NCBI RefSeq assembly: GCF_001691415.1
Contig: NZ_LRRR01000017.1
Span: forward strand, 23,246 to 87,245
Direction of reading: 5' to 3'
From: Pararhodobacter sp. CCB-MM2
GTDB taxonomy: Bacteria > Pseudomonadota > Alphaproteobacteria > Rhodobacterales > Rhodobacteraceae
DNA length: 64,000 nucleotides
A program made the translations under genes and the position numbers. Shown here one piece after another: positions 1 through 9,003 of this stretch (position 1 is its first letter; each line of letters opens with the position of its first letter). The notes beneath the pieces are model-generated. The model was not told the origin of the DNA, ran no database searches, and worked only from the letters and a program-made list of their open reading frames with translations.

Positions 1-577
1 GGAAGCCGCGCATATCACCTATGGCGCGGGCCAGCTCGCCCGCCGCATGGGTCTGCCCTACCGGTCGGGCGGCTCGTTCTGCGGCTCGAAACTGCCGGAC
101 GCGCAATCGGCCTACGAGACCGCGAACACGCTGAACATGGCGCTGCTGGCGGGCGTGAACTTCATGCTGCACTCCTGCGGCTGGCTCGAGGGTGGCCTCG
201 TGTCGAGCTACGAGAAATTCGTGCTCGACGCCGACCAGCTCGGCACGCTGCACCATATCGCCAAGGGCGTCTCGATGGATGAGAACGGTCAGGCGATGGA
301 CGCGCTGCGCGAAGTCGGCCCGGGGGGGCACTTCCTCGGCTGCCAGCACACGCAGGACAACTTCAAGACGGCGTTCTGGCGCTCGGACGTGCTGGATTAC
401 AAGCCGTTCGAAACCTGGGAAGACGAAGGCGCGCGCGATTCCGCAACGCTGGCCAATGTCCGCGTGAAGAAGCTGCTGGGCGATTTCCAGGCCCCGGCGC
501 TGGATCCCGGCATTGCCGAGGCGCTGCAGGCCTATGTCGACCAGCGCAAGGCCTCCGAGCCCGACGCCTTCGGTTAA
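1..577 (+). CDS. MttB-like trimethylamine/betaine methyltransferase family, 3' end
   Basis: The gene is cut by the left edge; the first complete codon is at base 2 and about 191 C-terminal residues are present. The sequence resembles the MttB superfamily of corrinoid-dependent methyltransferases, with segments such as SKLPDAQSAYETANTLNMA and the following FMLHSCGWLEGG. Family members transfer a methyl group from trimethylamine, glycine betaine or similar quaternary amines to a corrinoid protein. The visible part should cover the place where the archaeal enzyme carries pyrrolysine, yet the frame has no stop, so this is a non-pyrrolysine member. Such paralogues are common in Rhodobacterales and usually have unproven substrates. 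The substrate cannot be read here. Confidence 0.8.
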   Translation, partial: EAAHITYGAGQLARRMGLPYRSGGSFCGSKLPDAQSAYETANTLNMALLAGVNFMLHSCGWLEGGLVSSYEKFVLDADQLGTLHHIAKGVSMDENGQAMDALREVGPGGHFLGCQHTQDNFKTAFWRSDVLDYKPFETWEDEGARDSATLANVRVKKLLGDFQAPALDPGIAEALQAYVDQRKASEPDAFG

Positions 578-592
578 GCGCAACGCCCGTAG

Positions 593-614
593 GGTGGGGT
601 TTCACCCCACCTTT
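593..614 (+). terminator. Hairpin after the MttB-like gene, possible REP-type palindrome
   Basis: Perfect 8-bp stem (593-600 with 604-611), a three-base loop and a short T run, starting 16 bases after the stop codon. It can act as an intrinsic terminator. The preceding GTAGGGTGGGG core resembles repetitive extragenic palindromes known from many proteobacteria, so it may be a dispersed repeat rather than a dedicated terminator. Confidence 0.5.
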
Positions 615-625
615 CGCGACCCAAG

Positions 626-660
626 AAAAACGGCCCGTGGCTTGCGCCCGGGCCGTTCTT
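626..660 (-). terminator. Terminator of the aminotransferase gene
   Basis: On the minus strand a 9-bp stem (657-649 with 637-629) is followed by a run of T. It lies about 20 bases past the stop of the minus-strand aminotransferase and so closes that gene from the right. Confidence 0.65.
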
Positions 661-678
661 CATTCCCGCCAAGCCGCC

Positions 679-1854
679 TCAGCGCACCGATTTCAGCCGC
701 GTCATCAGCTCGCCGATCTGCGCCACATCGGCATTGGCATAGGCGATGCGCATCTCGCGCTGGCCCGCCGCATCGCCCTCGGGGCGGAACATCGTGCCGG
801 GCAGCATCAGCACACCGACCTCGGCCAGCAGCCGCTTCGCCACCTCGGGCGAGGCCTCGGGGAAGGGGTGGCGGGCATAGGCGAAATAGGCGCCGCAGCC
901 CAGCAGCTCCCAGCCCTCGACCGCGCCGAACCCATTCAGCATCGCCGCGCGCCGCTTCAGGATCTCGGCTCGCTCACCGGCCAGCCAGTCCTCCAGATTC
1001 TCCAACCCCCAAAGCGCCGCCATCTGGCCGGGCCCGGAGACGCAGATCGTCACCGTGTCGAGGAACTTCTCGATCTCGGCCAGCCGCGCGGGCGAGGCCG
1101 CGATGGCGCCCACCCGGTGCCCGGTCAGCCGGTAGGCCTTCGAGAACGAATAAAGATGGATGAAGCTCTCATCCCAATCCGGGTTCTGGAACAGCCCATG
1201 CGGCGCACCGTCCTGGGTGTGGAAATCGCGATAGGTCTCGTCGACGATGAGCGCGATCTTGTGGCGGGTGCAGAGCTCGGCGAAGGCCGCCAGCAGCTCG
1301 GGCGTGTATTCCACCCCGCCGGGATTGTTCGGCGTGACCAGCGTGATCGCCTTGGTGCGCGGCGTGATCAATGCCTCGGCCTGTTCCAGATCCGGCTGCA
1401 GCCCGGCGCCCGTGGGCAGAGGCACGGCCTTTACGCCGGTCATCGACAGCCACATGACATGGTTGAAATACCACGGCGTCGGCAGGATCACCTCGTCGCC
1501 CGGACCGGCCAGCGTGGCGATGACGGCGCAGAAGGCCTGATTGCAGCCCGAGGTCAGCGCGACCTGTTTCGGCGCAACCGTCCCCTGATACAGCGCGGCA
1601 ATGCGCGCGGCGAGGCGTTCCCGAAGCGGGCCGTTGCCAAGGACGGGCGAGTAAAGATGGATATCCGGGTCCTGCTCGACCGCGCGGGCCATGGCGGCGC
1701 GCATGGGCGCGGGGGGCGGGTCGACAGGCGCGGCCTGCGAGAGGTTCATCAACGAGACGCCCTCGGGCAGGGTGGTCTCGGTCAGCCAACGGCGCGCTTC
1801 CATGACGGGGGGCGCGAAGGTGGCGGCAAAGGCGGGGTTCAGAAGTAGGGTCAT
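679..1854 (-). CDS. Class I/II pyridoxal-phosphate aminotransferase
   Basis: A 391-residue fold-type I aminotransferase. The PLP-binding lysine is K239 in YSFSKAYRLTGHRVG. D205 in IVDETYRDF contacts the pyridine nitrogen, and the substrate/cofactor loop is TPNNPGG (residues 174-180). Length and motif order fit the aspartate/aromatic aminotransferase-like family, which moves amino groups between amino acids and 2-oxo acids in the cytoplasm. I start at ATG 1854 (MTLLLNPAF); an upstream in-frame ATG adds only 12 poorly family-like residues. It converges on the MttB-like gene, with hairpins between them. The exact substrate is not readable. Confidence 0.88.
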   Translation of the reverse strand: MTLLLNPAFAATFAPPVMEARRWLTETTLPEGVSLMNLSQAAPVDPPPAPMRAAMARAVEQDPDIHLYSPVLGNGPLRERLAARIAALYQGTVAPKQVALTSGCNQAFCAVIATLAGPGDEVILPTPWYFNHVMWLSMTGVKAVPLPTGAGLQPDLEQAEALITPRTKAITLVTPNNPGGVEYTPELLAAFAELCTRHKIALIVDETYRDFHTQDGAPHGLFQNPDWDESFIHLYSFSKAYRLTGHRVGAIAASPARLAEIEKFLDTVTICVSGPGQMAALWGLENLEDWLAGERAEILKRRAAMLNGFGAVEGWELLGCGAYFAYARHPFPEASPEVAKRLLAEVGVLMLPGTMFRPEGDAAGQREMRIAYANADVAQIGELMTRLKSVR

Positions 1855-1917
1855 GTCGGGCTCGCGTTGGTCGCGGCCAGACTGCCGCAAGGCCGGGACG
1901 CCCGCAAGCGGTCAGGC

Positions 1918-2736
1918 TCAGGGCCGCAGCGCCCGCAGCCCGCCCAACAGACCCAGAGTGCCCAGTACCATGCCCAACCAGAGCGGCCCGCCCTCCAGCA
2001 CCACAGCCGCCAGCCCCCAGAGCCCGAGCACCGCGCAGCCGATCCCCGCCGGGCGCGCCAGCATCGCTCGGTTTCGGGCCATCCATCCCATCATGAACAG
2101 CGTCAACGGGATCGCGCCCAGCACATTGCTGGCAGCCCGGTTGCCTATCCATCCCGCCGCCGGCTCCGCGACAAGCGGACCGAGCATCAGCACCACGGCC
2201 GCAACCGCACTCAACACGATCAGCACGGCCCAGAGGAGCCGCTCCAAAGCGCCGGGCGACGGGGCAGGGCGCAGGTCTTTCGATTTCACCATCTCCAGCG
2301 TGGCGCCGATCGACAGGGCGGTGAACACGACCCCCAGAACCCAGGGCAGGCCCCCCGGCGTCCCCCAATCGCGATGGGCATTCATCAGCAGCAACATCGG
2401 CGCAAGGCCCGTCGCCACGATCCCCAATCCGAAGCGCACCCGCGCGGGCGAAGGGCGGCGCATCACCGTGATCAGCACGACCCCCGCTGCCAACCCCGCC
2501 GCGCCTGCCAGCCGCATCACCAGCGCCGGCGCCTCGATCCCGAGGGAGCCGGGCAGGGCCACACCCCAGACCAGCGCCCCCAGAAAGCCCGCCGCCGCGG
2601 CCATCGCCATCACCCGGCGCGTCCGGCGGGACTGCCCGGCCATGGGGGCGGCGAACATCCTCAACAAGACAAAGGACAGGGCCAGCCAAAGGGCAACGGC
2701 AAGGAGCAGAAGAATGAGCGCCACGAAAGGATCCAC
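1918..2736 (-). CDS. Polytopic inner-membrane protein, function unknown
   Basis: A 272-residue protein made almost entirely of hydrophobic segments; about nine membrane helices can be counted, beginning with the stretch after VDPFVALILLLL. I recognise no transport or enzyme motif. No ATG suits the start; the best choice is GTG 2736 just before the first helix, with other GTG codons 18 and 30 bases upstream. Ribosome binding is weak for all of them. It is divergent from the RsmB-like gene, 102 bases away, and ends 63 bases before the aminotransferase start, so the two could form one transcript. The gene is real by its coherent membrane pattern; the role is unknown. Confidence 0.6.
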   Translation of the reverse strand: MDPFVALILLLLAVALWLALSFVLLRMFAAPMAGQSRRTRRVMAMAAAAGFLGALVWGVALPGSLGIEAPALVMRLAGAAGLAAGVVLITVMRRPSPARVRFGLGIVATGLAPMLLLMNAHRDWGTPGGLPWVLGVVFTALSIGATLEMVKSKDLRPAPSPGALERLLWAVLIVLSAVAAVVLMLGPLVAEPAAGWIGNRAASNVLGAIPLTLFMMGWMARNRAMLARPAGIGCAVLGLWGLAAVVLEGGPLWLGMVLGTLGLLGGLRALRP

Positions 2737-2838
2737 CGGGAAATGTCGGCGCACGCTAGGCGGCACTGCCGGCCGGCGCAAGGCTTGCGAAAACGGGCGC
2801 AACGTCGCATCAGGGGCCCAGCCCAAGGAACAGATGCC

Positions 2839-3999
2839 ATGACCCCTGCCGCCCGCGACGCCGCTGCCATCCTCTTGCTCGACCAATGGCTCTCGGGCCA
2901 ACCCGTCGAGGCCGCGCTCACGCAATGGGGCCGCGCCAGTCGTTTCGCAGGCTCTGGCGACCGCGAGGCCGTCCGCGATCTGGTGTTCCAGGCCGTTCGT
3001 CAACGCCGCTCGGCCGCCGCGCTCGGTGGCAGCGAGACTGGCCGCGGCCTTATGCTGGGCCTTGCGCGCAAGGCGGGCACCAAGCCTGCGTGGACCGGCG
3101 AAGGCCATGCCCCCGCCGCCCTGACGCTTGAGGAAGCCGCCCTCTTCGACACGGACGCGCCCGCTTTGCCCGAGGCCGTGGCCCTCGACTGTCCGGACTG
3201 GTTGTTGCCCCGTTTTCACGCCGCCCTTCAGGATCGCGCGGCGCCGGTGCTGACGCTGATGCAGGACCGCGCGCCGATCTTCCTGCGGGTCAACACTGCG
3301 CGCGCGACACCGGCAAAGGTGATGGCCGAGCTGGCCAAGGACGGCATCGAGGCCCGCCCGCATCCGCTGGCCGCCACGGCGCTGGAGGTCGTGGCCAACC
3401 CCCGCCGCCTGCGCAACAGCGCCGCGCTGGCCGAGGGGCGGATCGAGATGCAGGATGCCGCCAGCCAAGCCATCGCGCTCGACTTCGTGCAGGCCGCGCC
3501 CAAGGGGCCGGTGCTGGATTATTGCGCGGGCGGTGGCGGCAAGTCGCTGGCCTTGGCCGCCGAGGGGCTGAGCGTCAGCGCCCATGACATCGACCCGCGC
3601 CGCATGTCCGATCTGCCCGCCCGTGCCAAGCGTGCGGGCGCTTGGGTCACCGTGCTGGACGGCGCGCCGAAGGGCCTATGGTCCGCGATCCTCGCCGATG
3701 CGCCCTGTTCCGGCTCAGGCAGCTGGCGCCGCGCGCCCGAGGCGAAATGGGCCTTCACCGAAGCGCGTCTGACCGAGCTGAACGCGATCCAGGATCAGAT
3801 CCTGTCGCATTGCGCCGCGCTGACGGCGCCGGGCGGGGTGCTGGGCTACGCGACCTGCTCCCTCCTGCCCGAGGAGAACGGCCAGCGAATCGAGGCCTTC
3901 CTTGTCGCGCATCCCGGCTTCCGGCTGCTGTCCGAGCGCAGCCTGACGCCGCTCGACGGCGGTGACGGCTTCTATCTGGCCCTTCTGCAACGCGATTGA
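2839..3999 (+). CDS. RsmB/NOP family RNA (cytosine-5)-methyltransferase
   Basis: A 386-residue protein of the RsmB/NOL1/NOP2/Sun family, which methylates C5 of cytosine in rRNA or tRNA using S-adenosylmethionine. The AdoMet-binding motif is LDYCAGGGGKSLALA (about residues 226-240). Motif IV is DAPCSGSG with C290, and motif VI is YATCSLLP with C340; the family uses the latter as nucleophile and the former for release. The N-terminal ~130 residues look like a degenerate NusB-type RNA-binding part. Start ATG 2839 follows an AAGGA element. The frame is open far upstream on this strand, but that part is the shadow of the divergent membrane gene. Which RNA is the target cannot be told. Confidence 0.88.
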   Translation: MTPAARDAAAILLLDQWLSGQPVEAALTQWGRASRFAGSGDREAVRDLVFQAVRQRRSAAALGGSETGRGLMLGLARKAGTKPAWTGEGHAPAALTLEEAALFDTDAPALPEAVALDCPDWLLPRFHAALQDRAAPVLTLMQDRAPIFLRVNTARATPAKVMAELAKDGIEARPHPLAATALEVVANPRRLRNSAALAEGRIEMQDAASQAIALDFVQAAPKGPVLDYCAGGGGKSLALAAEGLSVSAHDIDPRRMSDLPARAKRAGAWVTVLDGAPKGLWSAILADAPCSGSGSWRRAPEAKWAFTEARLTELNAIQDQILSHCAALTAPGGVLGYATCSLLPEENGQRIEAFLVAHPGFRLLSERSLTPLDGGDGFYLALLQRD

Positions 4000-4048
4000 G
4001 AGCCCGGCGCGAAGCGCAGGCTTGCGGGAACAACCTGGGGTGGTATGG

Positions 4049-4072
4049 TTAAGTCGTTAACATCGGTTTAAC
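4049..4072 (+). promoter_or_regulatory. Candidate CtrA binding site upstream of cckA
   Basis: TTAA (4057-4060) and TTAA (4068-4071) are separated by exactly seven bases, and both are followed by C, which fits the CtrA consensus TTAA-N7-TTAA / TTAAC-N6-TTAAC. A third TTAA sits at 4049-4052. The box ends 24 bases before the start of the CckA-type kinase gene, so it probably overlaps the promoter or early transcript. The match is seen directly; binding is inferred. Confidence 0.65.
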
Positions 4073-4095
4073 TTGTTCACCAGTACACCGGGATC

Positions 4096-6654
4096 ATGAC
4101 CCTTCAGGCCCGCCAGAACACGCTCGACGATCTGCCTGACACCCTGTCCGGCGAGGCTGTCCGGCGCGGCACCTTGGTCGATACCTCCAGCGCCGAACGC
4201 CCGATGGCGGATATCCCGATGCCCGGTGCGCCCGCGACTCGTGAACACGGCGGGGGCGGCCTCAACCTTCTGGAGCCGTTGCGGAAACTCGCGCCGGGTG
4301 GGCGTTGGATGGCGTTCGGCAGCGTCGTCATGGCCGCGCTGGCGGTCGGCCTGTCGATGAACGATTTCTCGGCCGCCGGGCTGGTCGCCGCCACTTCGGC
4401 CGCGACCTTGGGCCTGTTGGCCGCGGGCTCGGCGCTCGCCGCTGCTGCCGCCGCCCGCCAGCTCGTCGCCGTCAGCGAGGCCTTGGCGCTGTCGATCGCC
4501 GAGGACCCGGACCCCGTCTCGGTCACCTATGCCGACGGCAGCCCCTGCGCTGCCAACGCCGCCGCCGCCGACGAGGCCGATCCCGCCGCGCGGCTGGCCA
4601 ATTGGGTGGTGGACAGCGGGCATCTTGTGCAGACGCTGCTGATCGAGGTGCTGCGCCGCGGCTCGGCCACGCGGGAGTTCTGGCGTCAGGACAGGGGGTT
4701 GCGGGTCTCTGTTCACGGGGCAGGGGGCGACGCGGACCTGCGGATCTGGCACTTCTCGACGCTGATGCGCGGCGGCGGTCGGGGGCTCGACGCGCTCGGC
4801 ATGCCGGTGCTGACCCGCGATGGCGAGATCGTGCGCCTCAACGCTTTGGCACGCGACCAGCTGGCGCAGGCCAAGGGCGCCGAACAGACGATCCTCTCCA
4901 CCGTGCAGCGTGCCCTGCGCGACGGGATGGTCCCGCCGATTCCGGTCACGCTGCCCGATGGCCAATCGGTCGAGGCCCTGCCGGTCCATGCCCGTGACGG
5001 CTTGGTCGATGTCATTCTGCTGCCCGCGCGCACGACGGCGCAGGAACCTGTCGTTGCGCCGCCCAGCTCGGTGTTCGAGGAAATCCCGGTCGCTCTGGTG
5101 CAGATCTCGCCCGAGGGTCAGGTCGAGGAAACCAACCGCTCCGCCCGCGCGCTTCTGGGTCTTGCCGTCGGCGAGCCGCGGCATTTCTGGGAAGTGGTCG
5201 AGGGGCTGGGCCGCCCGGTCTCGGACTGGCTGGACGATGCGCGCGCCGGTCGGGCTTTGGGCCGGCCCGAGGTCTTGCGCGCGGTGCTAACCGGGCAGGA
5301 AACCTTCGTGCAGATCATCCTGCGCCGGGCCCATGGTGCGGGGGCCGAAGGCTCGTTGGTGGCCATCGTCTCGGACGCGACCGAGCTGAAGTCGCTGGAA
5401 GCCCGCTTCGTGCAAAGCCAGAAGATGCAGGCGATCGGCCAGCTGGCCGGCGGGATCGCGCATGATTTCAACAACCTGCTGACCGCTATTTCCGGCCATT
5501 GCGACCTGCTGCTGCTGAACCGCGACCGTTTCGATCCTGACTACAGCGACCTGTTGCAGATCCACCAGAACGCCAACCGCGCCGCCGCCTTGGTGCGTCA
5601 GCTGCTGGCCTTCTCGCGCAAGCAGACCCTCAAGCCCGAGGTCCTCTCGGTCGAAAGCCTGCTGGAGGAACTGACCCATCTGCTCACGCGCCTCGTTGGC
5701 GAACGCATCACACTGGCGCTGTCGCACGACCCCGAGGTACGCAACATCCGCGCCGACCGTCGGCAGCTGGAACAGGTGCTGATGAACCTCGTTGTGAATG
5801 CCCGCGACGCCATGCCGATGGGCGGCACGATCCGGATCGAGACCGAAGCGCGGCACCTGACGGACGGCCATGAACATGGTCGCGCGCGCCTGCCGGCCGG
5901 GGATTACGCGCTGATCCGCGTCGTCGATCAGGGGATCGGCATCCCGCGCGATATCATCGACAAGATCTTCGAACCCTTCTTCACCACCAAGAAGGTGGGC
6001 GAGGGCACCGGGCTGGGCCTCTCCACCGCTTACGGCATCGTCAAGCAGATGGGCGGCTACATCTTCGCCGACTCGGTCGAGGGGGCGGGGACCACCTTCA
6101 CCCTCTATTTCGCAGCCGAAACCGCTGAACCCGAAGTCCGCCTTGATCCGCCGCGCAAGACCTTGCCGCCGATGCCCGCGCCCGAGCCCGAGGTGACGGA
6201 GGACGCGGTCCTTGTCGAGCCTGCGGCCCCGGCGACGCCCGCCGCCACGCCGGAGCCGGGCCCCCAAGGTGCCTCGGTCCTGCTGGTCGAGGACGAAGCC
6301 CCGGTGCGCGCCTTCGCCGCCCGCGCGCTGCGTCTTCAGGGCTATCAGGTGTTCGAGGCACAGGATGGCGAGCAGGCGCTCGATTTCCTGAAGGATTCTG
6401 AGATCGGCATCGACCTCTTCGTAACCGACGTCATCATGCCCGGCGTTGATGGCCCGAATTGGGTCGCCGAGGCGCTGATCGACCGGCCCGGCACGCCGGT
6501 GGTCTTTGTCTCGGGCTATACCGAGGACACGCTCAGCGCCGCGATGCGCCGCATCCCGCATTCGGTATTCTTGGGCAAACCCTTCTCTCTCAAGGATCTG
6601 AGCGAGACGATCGCGCGGCAACTGGACCAGACCGGGGTCGCCCACCGGCGTTGA
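4096..6654 (+). CDS. cckA: CckA-type hybrid sensor histidine kinase
   Basis: An 852-residue membrane hybrid kinase. Two membrane helices lie at about 72-88 and 93-115, followed by PAS-like regions (about 225-310 and 325-430) and a dimerisation/H-box with [17 protein letters not shown], where H456 is the phosphorylated histidine. The ATP-binding domain (about 550-675) carries NARDAM, DQGIGIP and GEGTGLGLS. After a Pro/Ala-rich linker comes a receiver domain (about 728-845) with D778 in [13 protein letters not shown] and the conserved K in FLGKPFS. This order is typical of CckA, which phosphorylates ChpT and through it CtrA, controlling cell-cycle genes or, in Rhodobacterales, motility and gene transfer agents. 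A CtrA-like box lies directly upstream, suggesting feedback. Confidence 0.93.
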   Translation: MTLQARQNTLDDLPDTLSGEAVRRGTLVDTSSAERPMADIPMPGAPATREHGGGGLNLLEPLRKLAPGGRWMAFGSVVMAALAVGLSMNDFSAAGLVAATSAATLGLLAAGSALAAAAAARQLVAVSEALALSIAEDPDPVSVTYADGSPCAANAAAADEADPAARLANWVVDSGHLVQTLLIEVLRRGSATREFWRQDRGLRVSVHGAGGDADLRIWHFSTLMRGGGRGLDALGMPVLTRDGEIVRLNALARDQLAQAKGAEQTILSTVQRALRDGMVPPIPVTLPDGQSVEALPVHARDGLVDVILLPARTTAQEPVVAPPSSVFEEIPVALVQISPEGQVEETNRSARALLGLAVGEPRHFWEVVEGLGRPVSDWLDDARAGRALGRPEVLRAVLTGQETFVQIILRRAHGAGAEGSLVAIVSDATELKSLEARFVQSQKMQAIGQLAGGIAHDFNNLLTAISGHCDLLLLNRDRFDPDYSDLLQIHQNANRAAALVRQLLAFSRKQTLKPEVLSVESLLEELTHLLTRLVGERITLALSHDPEVRNIRADRRQLEQVLMNLVVNARDAMPMGGTIRIETEARHLTDGHEHGRARLPAGDYALIRVVDQGIGIPRDIIDKIFEPFFTTKKVGEGTGLGLSTAYGIVKQMGGYIFADSVEGAGTTFTLYFAAETAEPEVRLDPPRKTLPPMPAPEPEVTEDAVLVEPAAPATPAATPEPGPQGASVLLVEDEAPVRAFAARALRLQGYQVFEAQDGEQALDFLKDSEIGIDLFVTDVIMPGVDGPNWVAEALIDRPGTPVVFVSGYTEDTLSAAMRRIPHSVFLGKPFSLKDLSETIARQLDQTGVAHRR

Positions 6655-6732
6655 GCCGTCGCCCCCGGTGCTTGCAACGCGGGTCCGGCCTGTTAGGAAG
6701 GAAGCGATTTCGTCCAGCCTGGAACCACGCCC

Positions 6733-7737
6733 GTGACCGATACGCTCGCCGCTCAGATCCGCCATACCATCGACACCAAGACCAAGCCCCTCGGCGCGCT
6801 GGGGCGTATCGAGACGCTGGCCGAGCAGATCGCGCTCTTGCAAGGGACCGTGGCCCCGGTGATGACCGAGTGCACGCTGACGATCATGGCCGGCGACCAC
6901 GGCATCGCCCATTCCGGCGTCTCGGCCTTCCCGCAGGTGGTGACGGGCCAGATGGTGTTGAATTTCCTCGCCGATGGGGCTGCCGCCAACGTCTTCGCCA
7001 AGGTCAACAACGTCGCGCTGCAGGTCGTCGATACGGGCGTCGCGGGTGACAGGATCGACCATCCGAAGCTGATCGACCGCCGCATCGCGCCCGGCACCGC
7101 GAACTTCCTTGAGGGTCCGGCGATGACGGCCGAGCAGGCGCAACAAGCGCTGGACAATGGCGCCGCGCTGGCCTCGGCGGCCAAGGGGCAGGCGCTGGCC
7201 TTTGGCGAGATGGGCATCGCCAACACCGCCACCGCCGCCGCGCTGGCGCATAAGCTGACCGGCCTGCCGCTGGCGGATCTGGTCGGGCGGGGCACGGGCC
7301 TCGACGACGCCGGCTTGAACCACAAGATGACCATCCTGACCCAAGCTGTTGCGCGCACGGGTGATCTGACGCCGGCGCAGGCGATGGTGGAATACGGCGG
7401 GTTCGAGATTGTCACCATGGCCGGGGCGATGCTGCAGACCGCGCGGGAAAACCGCGTGGGGATCGTTGATGGCTTCATCGCCACCTCGGCCGCGCTTCTG
7501 GCGTCGAAGCTGGAGCCCGAGAGCCGCCGTGCCATGGTCTTCGCGCATAAGTCGCACGAATCCGGTCACCGCGCGGTGCTGGGTTACATGGAGGCGGACC
7601 CGCTTTTGGAGCTGGACATGCGTCTGGGTGAAGGCACCGGGGCGCTGCTGGCCTGGCCGCTGCTCAAGGCCGCCTGCGCGATGATGACCGACATGGCCAG
7701 CTTCGAATCCGCCGGCGTGACCAACCGCGACGACTGA
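6733..7737 (+). CDS. cobT: Nicotinate-nucleotide--dimethylbenzimidazole phosphoribosyltransferase
   Basis: A 334-residue CobT (enteric naming; CobU in Pseudomonas naming). It transfers phosphoribose from nicotinate mononucleotide to 5,6-dimethylbenzimidazole, giving alpha-ribazole phosphate for the lower ligand of cobalamin. Diagnostic segments are TKPLGALGRIE near the N-terminus, MAGDHGIAHSGVSAFP, and near the C-terminus LGEGTGALLAWPLL with the catalytic glutamate. The start is GTG 6733, and the length is close to the family norm. Four bases separate it from the cobS-like gene, so it is the first gene of a compact lower-ligand operon. It is not the cobaltochelatase CobT encoded later in this window, which shares only the name. 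Confidence 0.94.
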   Translation: MTDTLAAQIRHTIDTKTKPLGALGRIETLAEQIALLQGTVAPVMTECTLTIMAGDHGIAHSGVSAFPQVVTGQMVLNFLADGAAANVFAKVNNVALQVVDTGVAGDRIDHPKLIDRRIAPGTANFLEGPAMTAEQAQQALDNGAALASAAKGQALAFGEMGIANTATAAALAHKLTGLPLADLVGRGTGLDDAGLNHKMTILTQAVARTGDLTPAQAMVEYGGFEIVTMAGAMLQTARENRVGIVDGFIATSAALLASKLEPESRRAMVFAHKSHESGHRAVLGYMEADPLLELDMRLGEGTGALLAWPLLKAACAMMTDMASFESAGVTNRDD

Positions 7738-7741
7738 GCGG

Positions 7742-8485
7742 ATGAAGGTCAACACCCTCCGGGGCGCCCGCGCGGCACTGGCCTTCCTGACCCGGATCCC
7801 GGCCGGCCCGCTGGAGGCCGAGGATTTCGCCCGCGCGCCCGGCTGGTTCGCCTTGATCGGTCTGTTGATCGGCACGCTCTGCGCCGGGGTCTGGGTGCTG
7901 GCCGCCTGGGCTTGGACGCCCGTTCTAGCCGCTTTGGCCGCCGTCACGCTGGGCCTGTTCCTGACGGGCGGGCTGCATGAGGACGGTTTGGCCGACACGT
8001 TCGACGGCCTCGGCTCGGGCCGCCCGACCGAGCGCGCGCTGGAGATCATGCGCGACAGCCGGATTGGCAGCTTCGGCGCCATCGCCCTCGGCATCGCCTT
8101 GGCGGCACGGGTGGCGGGGCTTGCGGCGTTGGGTGGCTTGGCGCCCGTGGCGCTGATCGCCGGGCAGGGGCTCAGCCGCGCGGGCATGGCAGTGATGCTG
8201 CGCAAGGGGCCGTATCTGCGCCCCTCAGGTGCGGGGACCGGGATGACCGGCCCGATGGGCGCGGAACGCTGGGCGCTGATCGCGGCGATGGCCTTGGCCG
8301 GGGCGCTGACGCTCTGGGCGGCGGGCTGGGCGTTGATCGGCGGGCTGATCGGCCTCGTCGTGGCGCAATGGGCGGTGCGCGGCTGGGCGATGCGACGCCT
8401 TCACGGGATCACCGGTGACATCCTCGGGGCGTCACAGATTGCGGGCGACCTCGGGTTCCTGTTAGGGGTGCTGGCATGTCTTTGA
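7742..8485 (+). CDS. cobS: Adenosylcobinamide-GDP ribazoletransferase (cobalamin synthase)
   Basis: A 247-residue integral membrane enzyme that joins adenosylcobinamide-GDP with alpha-ribazole (phosphate) to finish cobalamin (CobV in Pseudomonas naming). The hallmark is GGLHEDGLADTFDGLGSG, with acidic residues for magnesium, followed by the RDSRIGSFG motif; several hydrophobic helices follow. The N-terminus LAFLTRIPAG is also typical. It starts 4 bases after cobT and its last 10 bases overlap the phosphatase gene, implying coupled translation. It is unrelated to the CobS subunit of cobaltochelatase found near 45 kb. Confidence 0.93.
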   Translation: MKVNTLRGARAALAFLTRIPAGPLEAEDFARAPGWFALIGLLIGTLCAGVWVLAAWAWTPVLAALAAVTLGLFLTGGLHEDGLADTFDGLGSGRPTERALEIMRDSRIGSFGAIALGIALAARVAGLAALGGLAPVALIAGQGLSRAGMAVMLRKGPYLRPSGAGTGMTGPMGAERWALIAAMALAGALTLWAAGWALIGGLIGLVVAQWAVRGWAMRRLHGITGDILGASQIAGDLGFLLGVLACL

Positions 8486-9003
8486 TCCTCCTGCGCCACA
8501 CCCGCCCCGATGTCGACGAGGGCATCTGCTACGGTCGCACCGACCTGTCGCTGTGCGATGATTTCGACGCCGAGGTCGAGAGGATCGACGCGGAACTCCC
8601 TGACTTCACGACGATCATCGCCTCGCCACTGTCGCGCTGCCTTCGACTGGCGCGGGCCTTGGGCGAGCGGCGCGAGATCGAGGTGACGGTCGACACCCGG
8701 GTCATCGAGATGAATTTCGGTCGCTGGGAACGCATGCCGTGGGAGATCATCCCGCGCGATCAGCTGGACGCCTGGCGCGACAATTTCCTCGGCGCGGCCC
8801 CGCACGGCGGCGAGTCGGTCAAGCAATTGGCGACGCGCGTGCAGGCGGCTTTGGCCGAGGTCGCGCGCGGGCCGGTGCCGGCGCTGGTGGTGACGCATGC
8901 GGGCGTGATCAAGGCCGCGCTCTCGGCGGTGGGCGAGGCCGATGCCTGGAACGCCAAGACCGAGTTCGGGCATTGGCGGAGGATCACATGGCCCGCGCTG
9001 TGA
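8476..9003 (+). CDS. Histidine phosphatase family protein, CobC-like
   Basis: A 175-residue member of the phosphoglycerate-mutase/acid phosphatase superfamily. The phosphohistidine motif is LLRHTRP with H8 (RHT instead of the usual RHG). Further family residues are ASPLSRCLRLA, the acidic EMNFGRWE and the second histidine in VVTHAGVIKA. Placed between cobS and cobU and overlapping both (10 and 16 bases), it probably acts as alpha-ribazole-5'-phosphate phosphatase (CobC) in lower-ligand assembly. The catalytic class is clear; the substrate rests on context. Confidence 0.83.
   Translation: MSLILLRHTRPDVDEGICYGRTDLSLCDDFDAEVERIDAELPDFTTIIASPLSRCLRLARALGERREIEVTVDTRVIEMNFGRWERMPWEIIPRDQLDAWRDNFLGAAPHGGESVKQLATRVQAALAEVARGPVPALVVTHAGVIKAALSAVGEADAWNAKTEFGHWRRITWPAL

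Noticed and set aside
1..577. Pyrrolysine-containing trimethylamine methyltransferase
   Set aside because: No in-frame amber codon occurs in the visible part, which should include the pyrrolysine site.
1867..2838. Upstream extension of the RsmB-like frame by over 300 codons
   Set aside because: The extra part is rich in Gln, His, Arg and Pro and lies exactly antisense to a convincing membrane protein. The family start is ATG 2839.
6655..6732. Cobalamin riboswitch in front of the lower-ligand cobT
   Set aside because: The gap to cckA is only 78 bases, too short for the class, and lacks the B12 box.
5287..8205. Minus-strand frame of over 900 codons across cckA, cobT and cobS
   Set aside because: It crosses three clear plus-strand genes and their junctions; the product is Arg/Ser/Ala-rich without recognisable domains.
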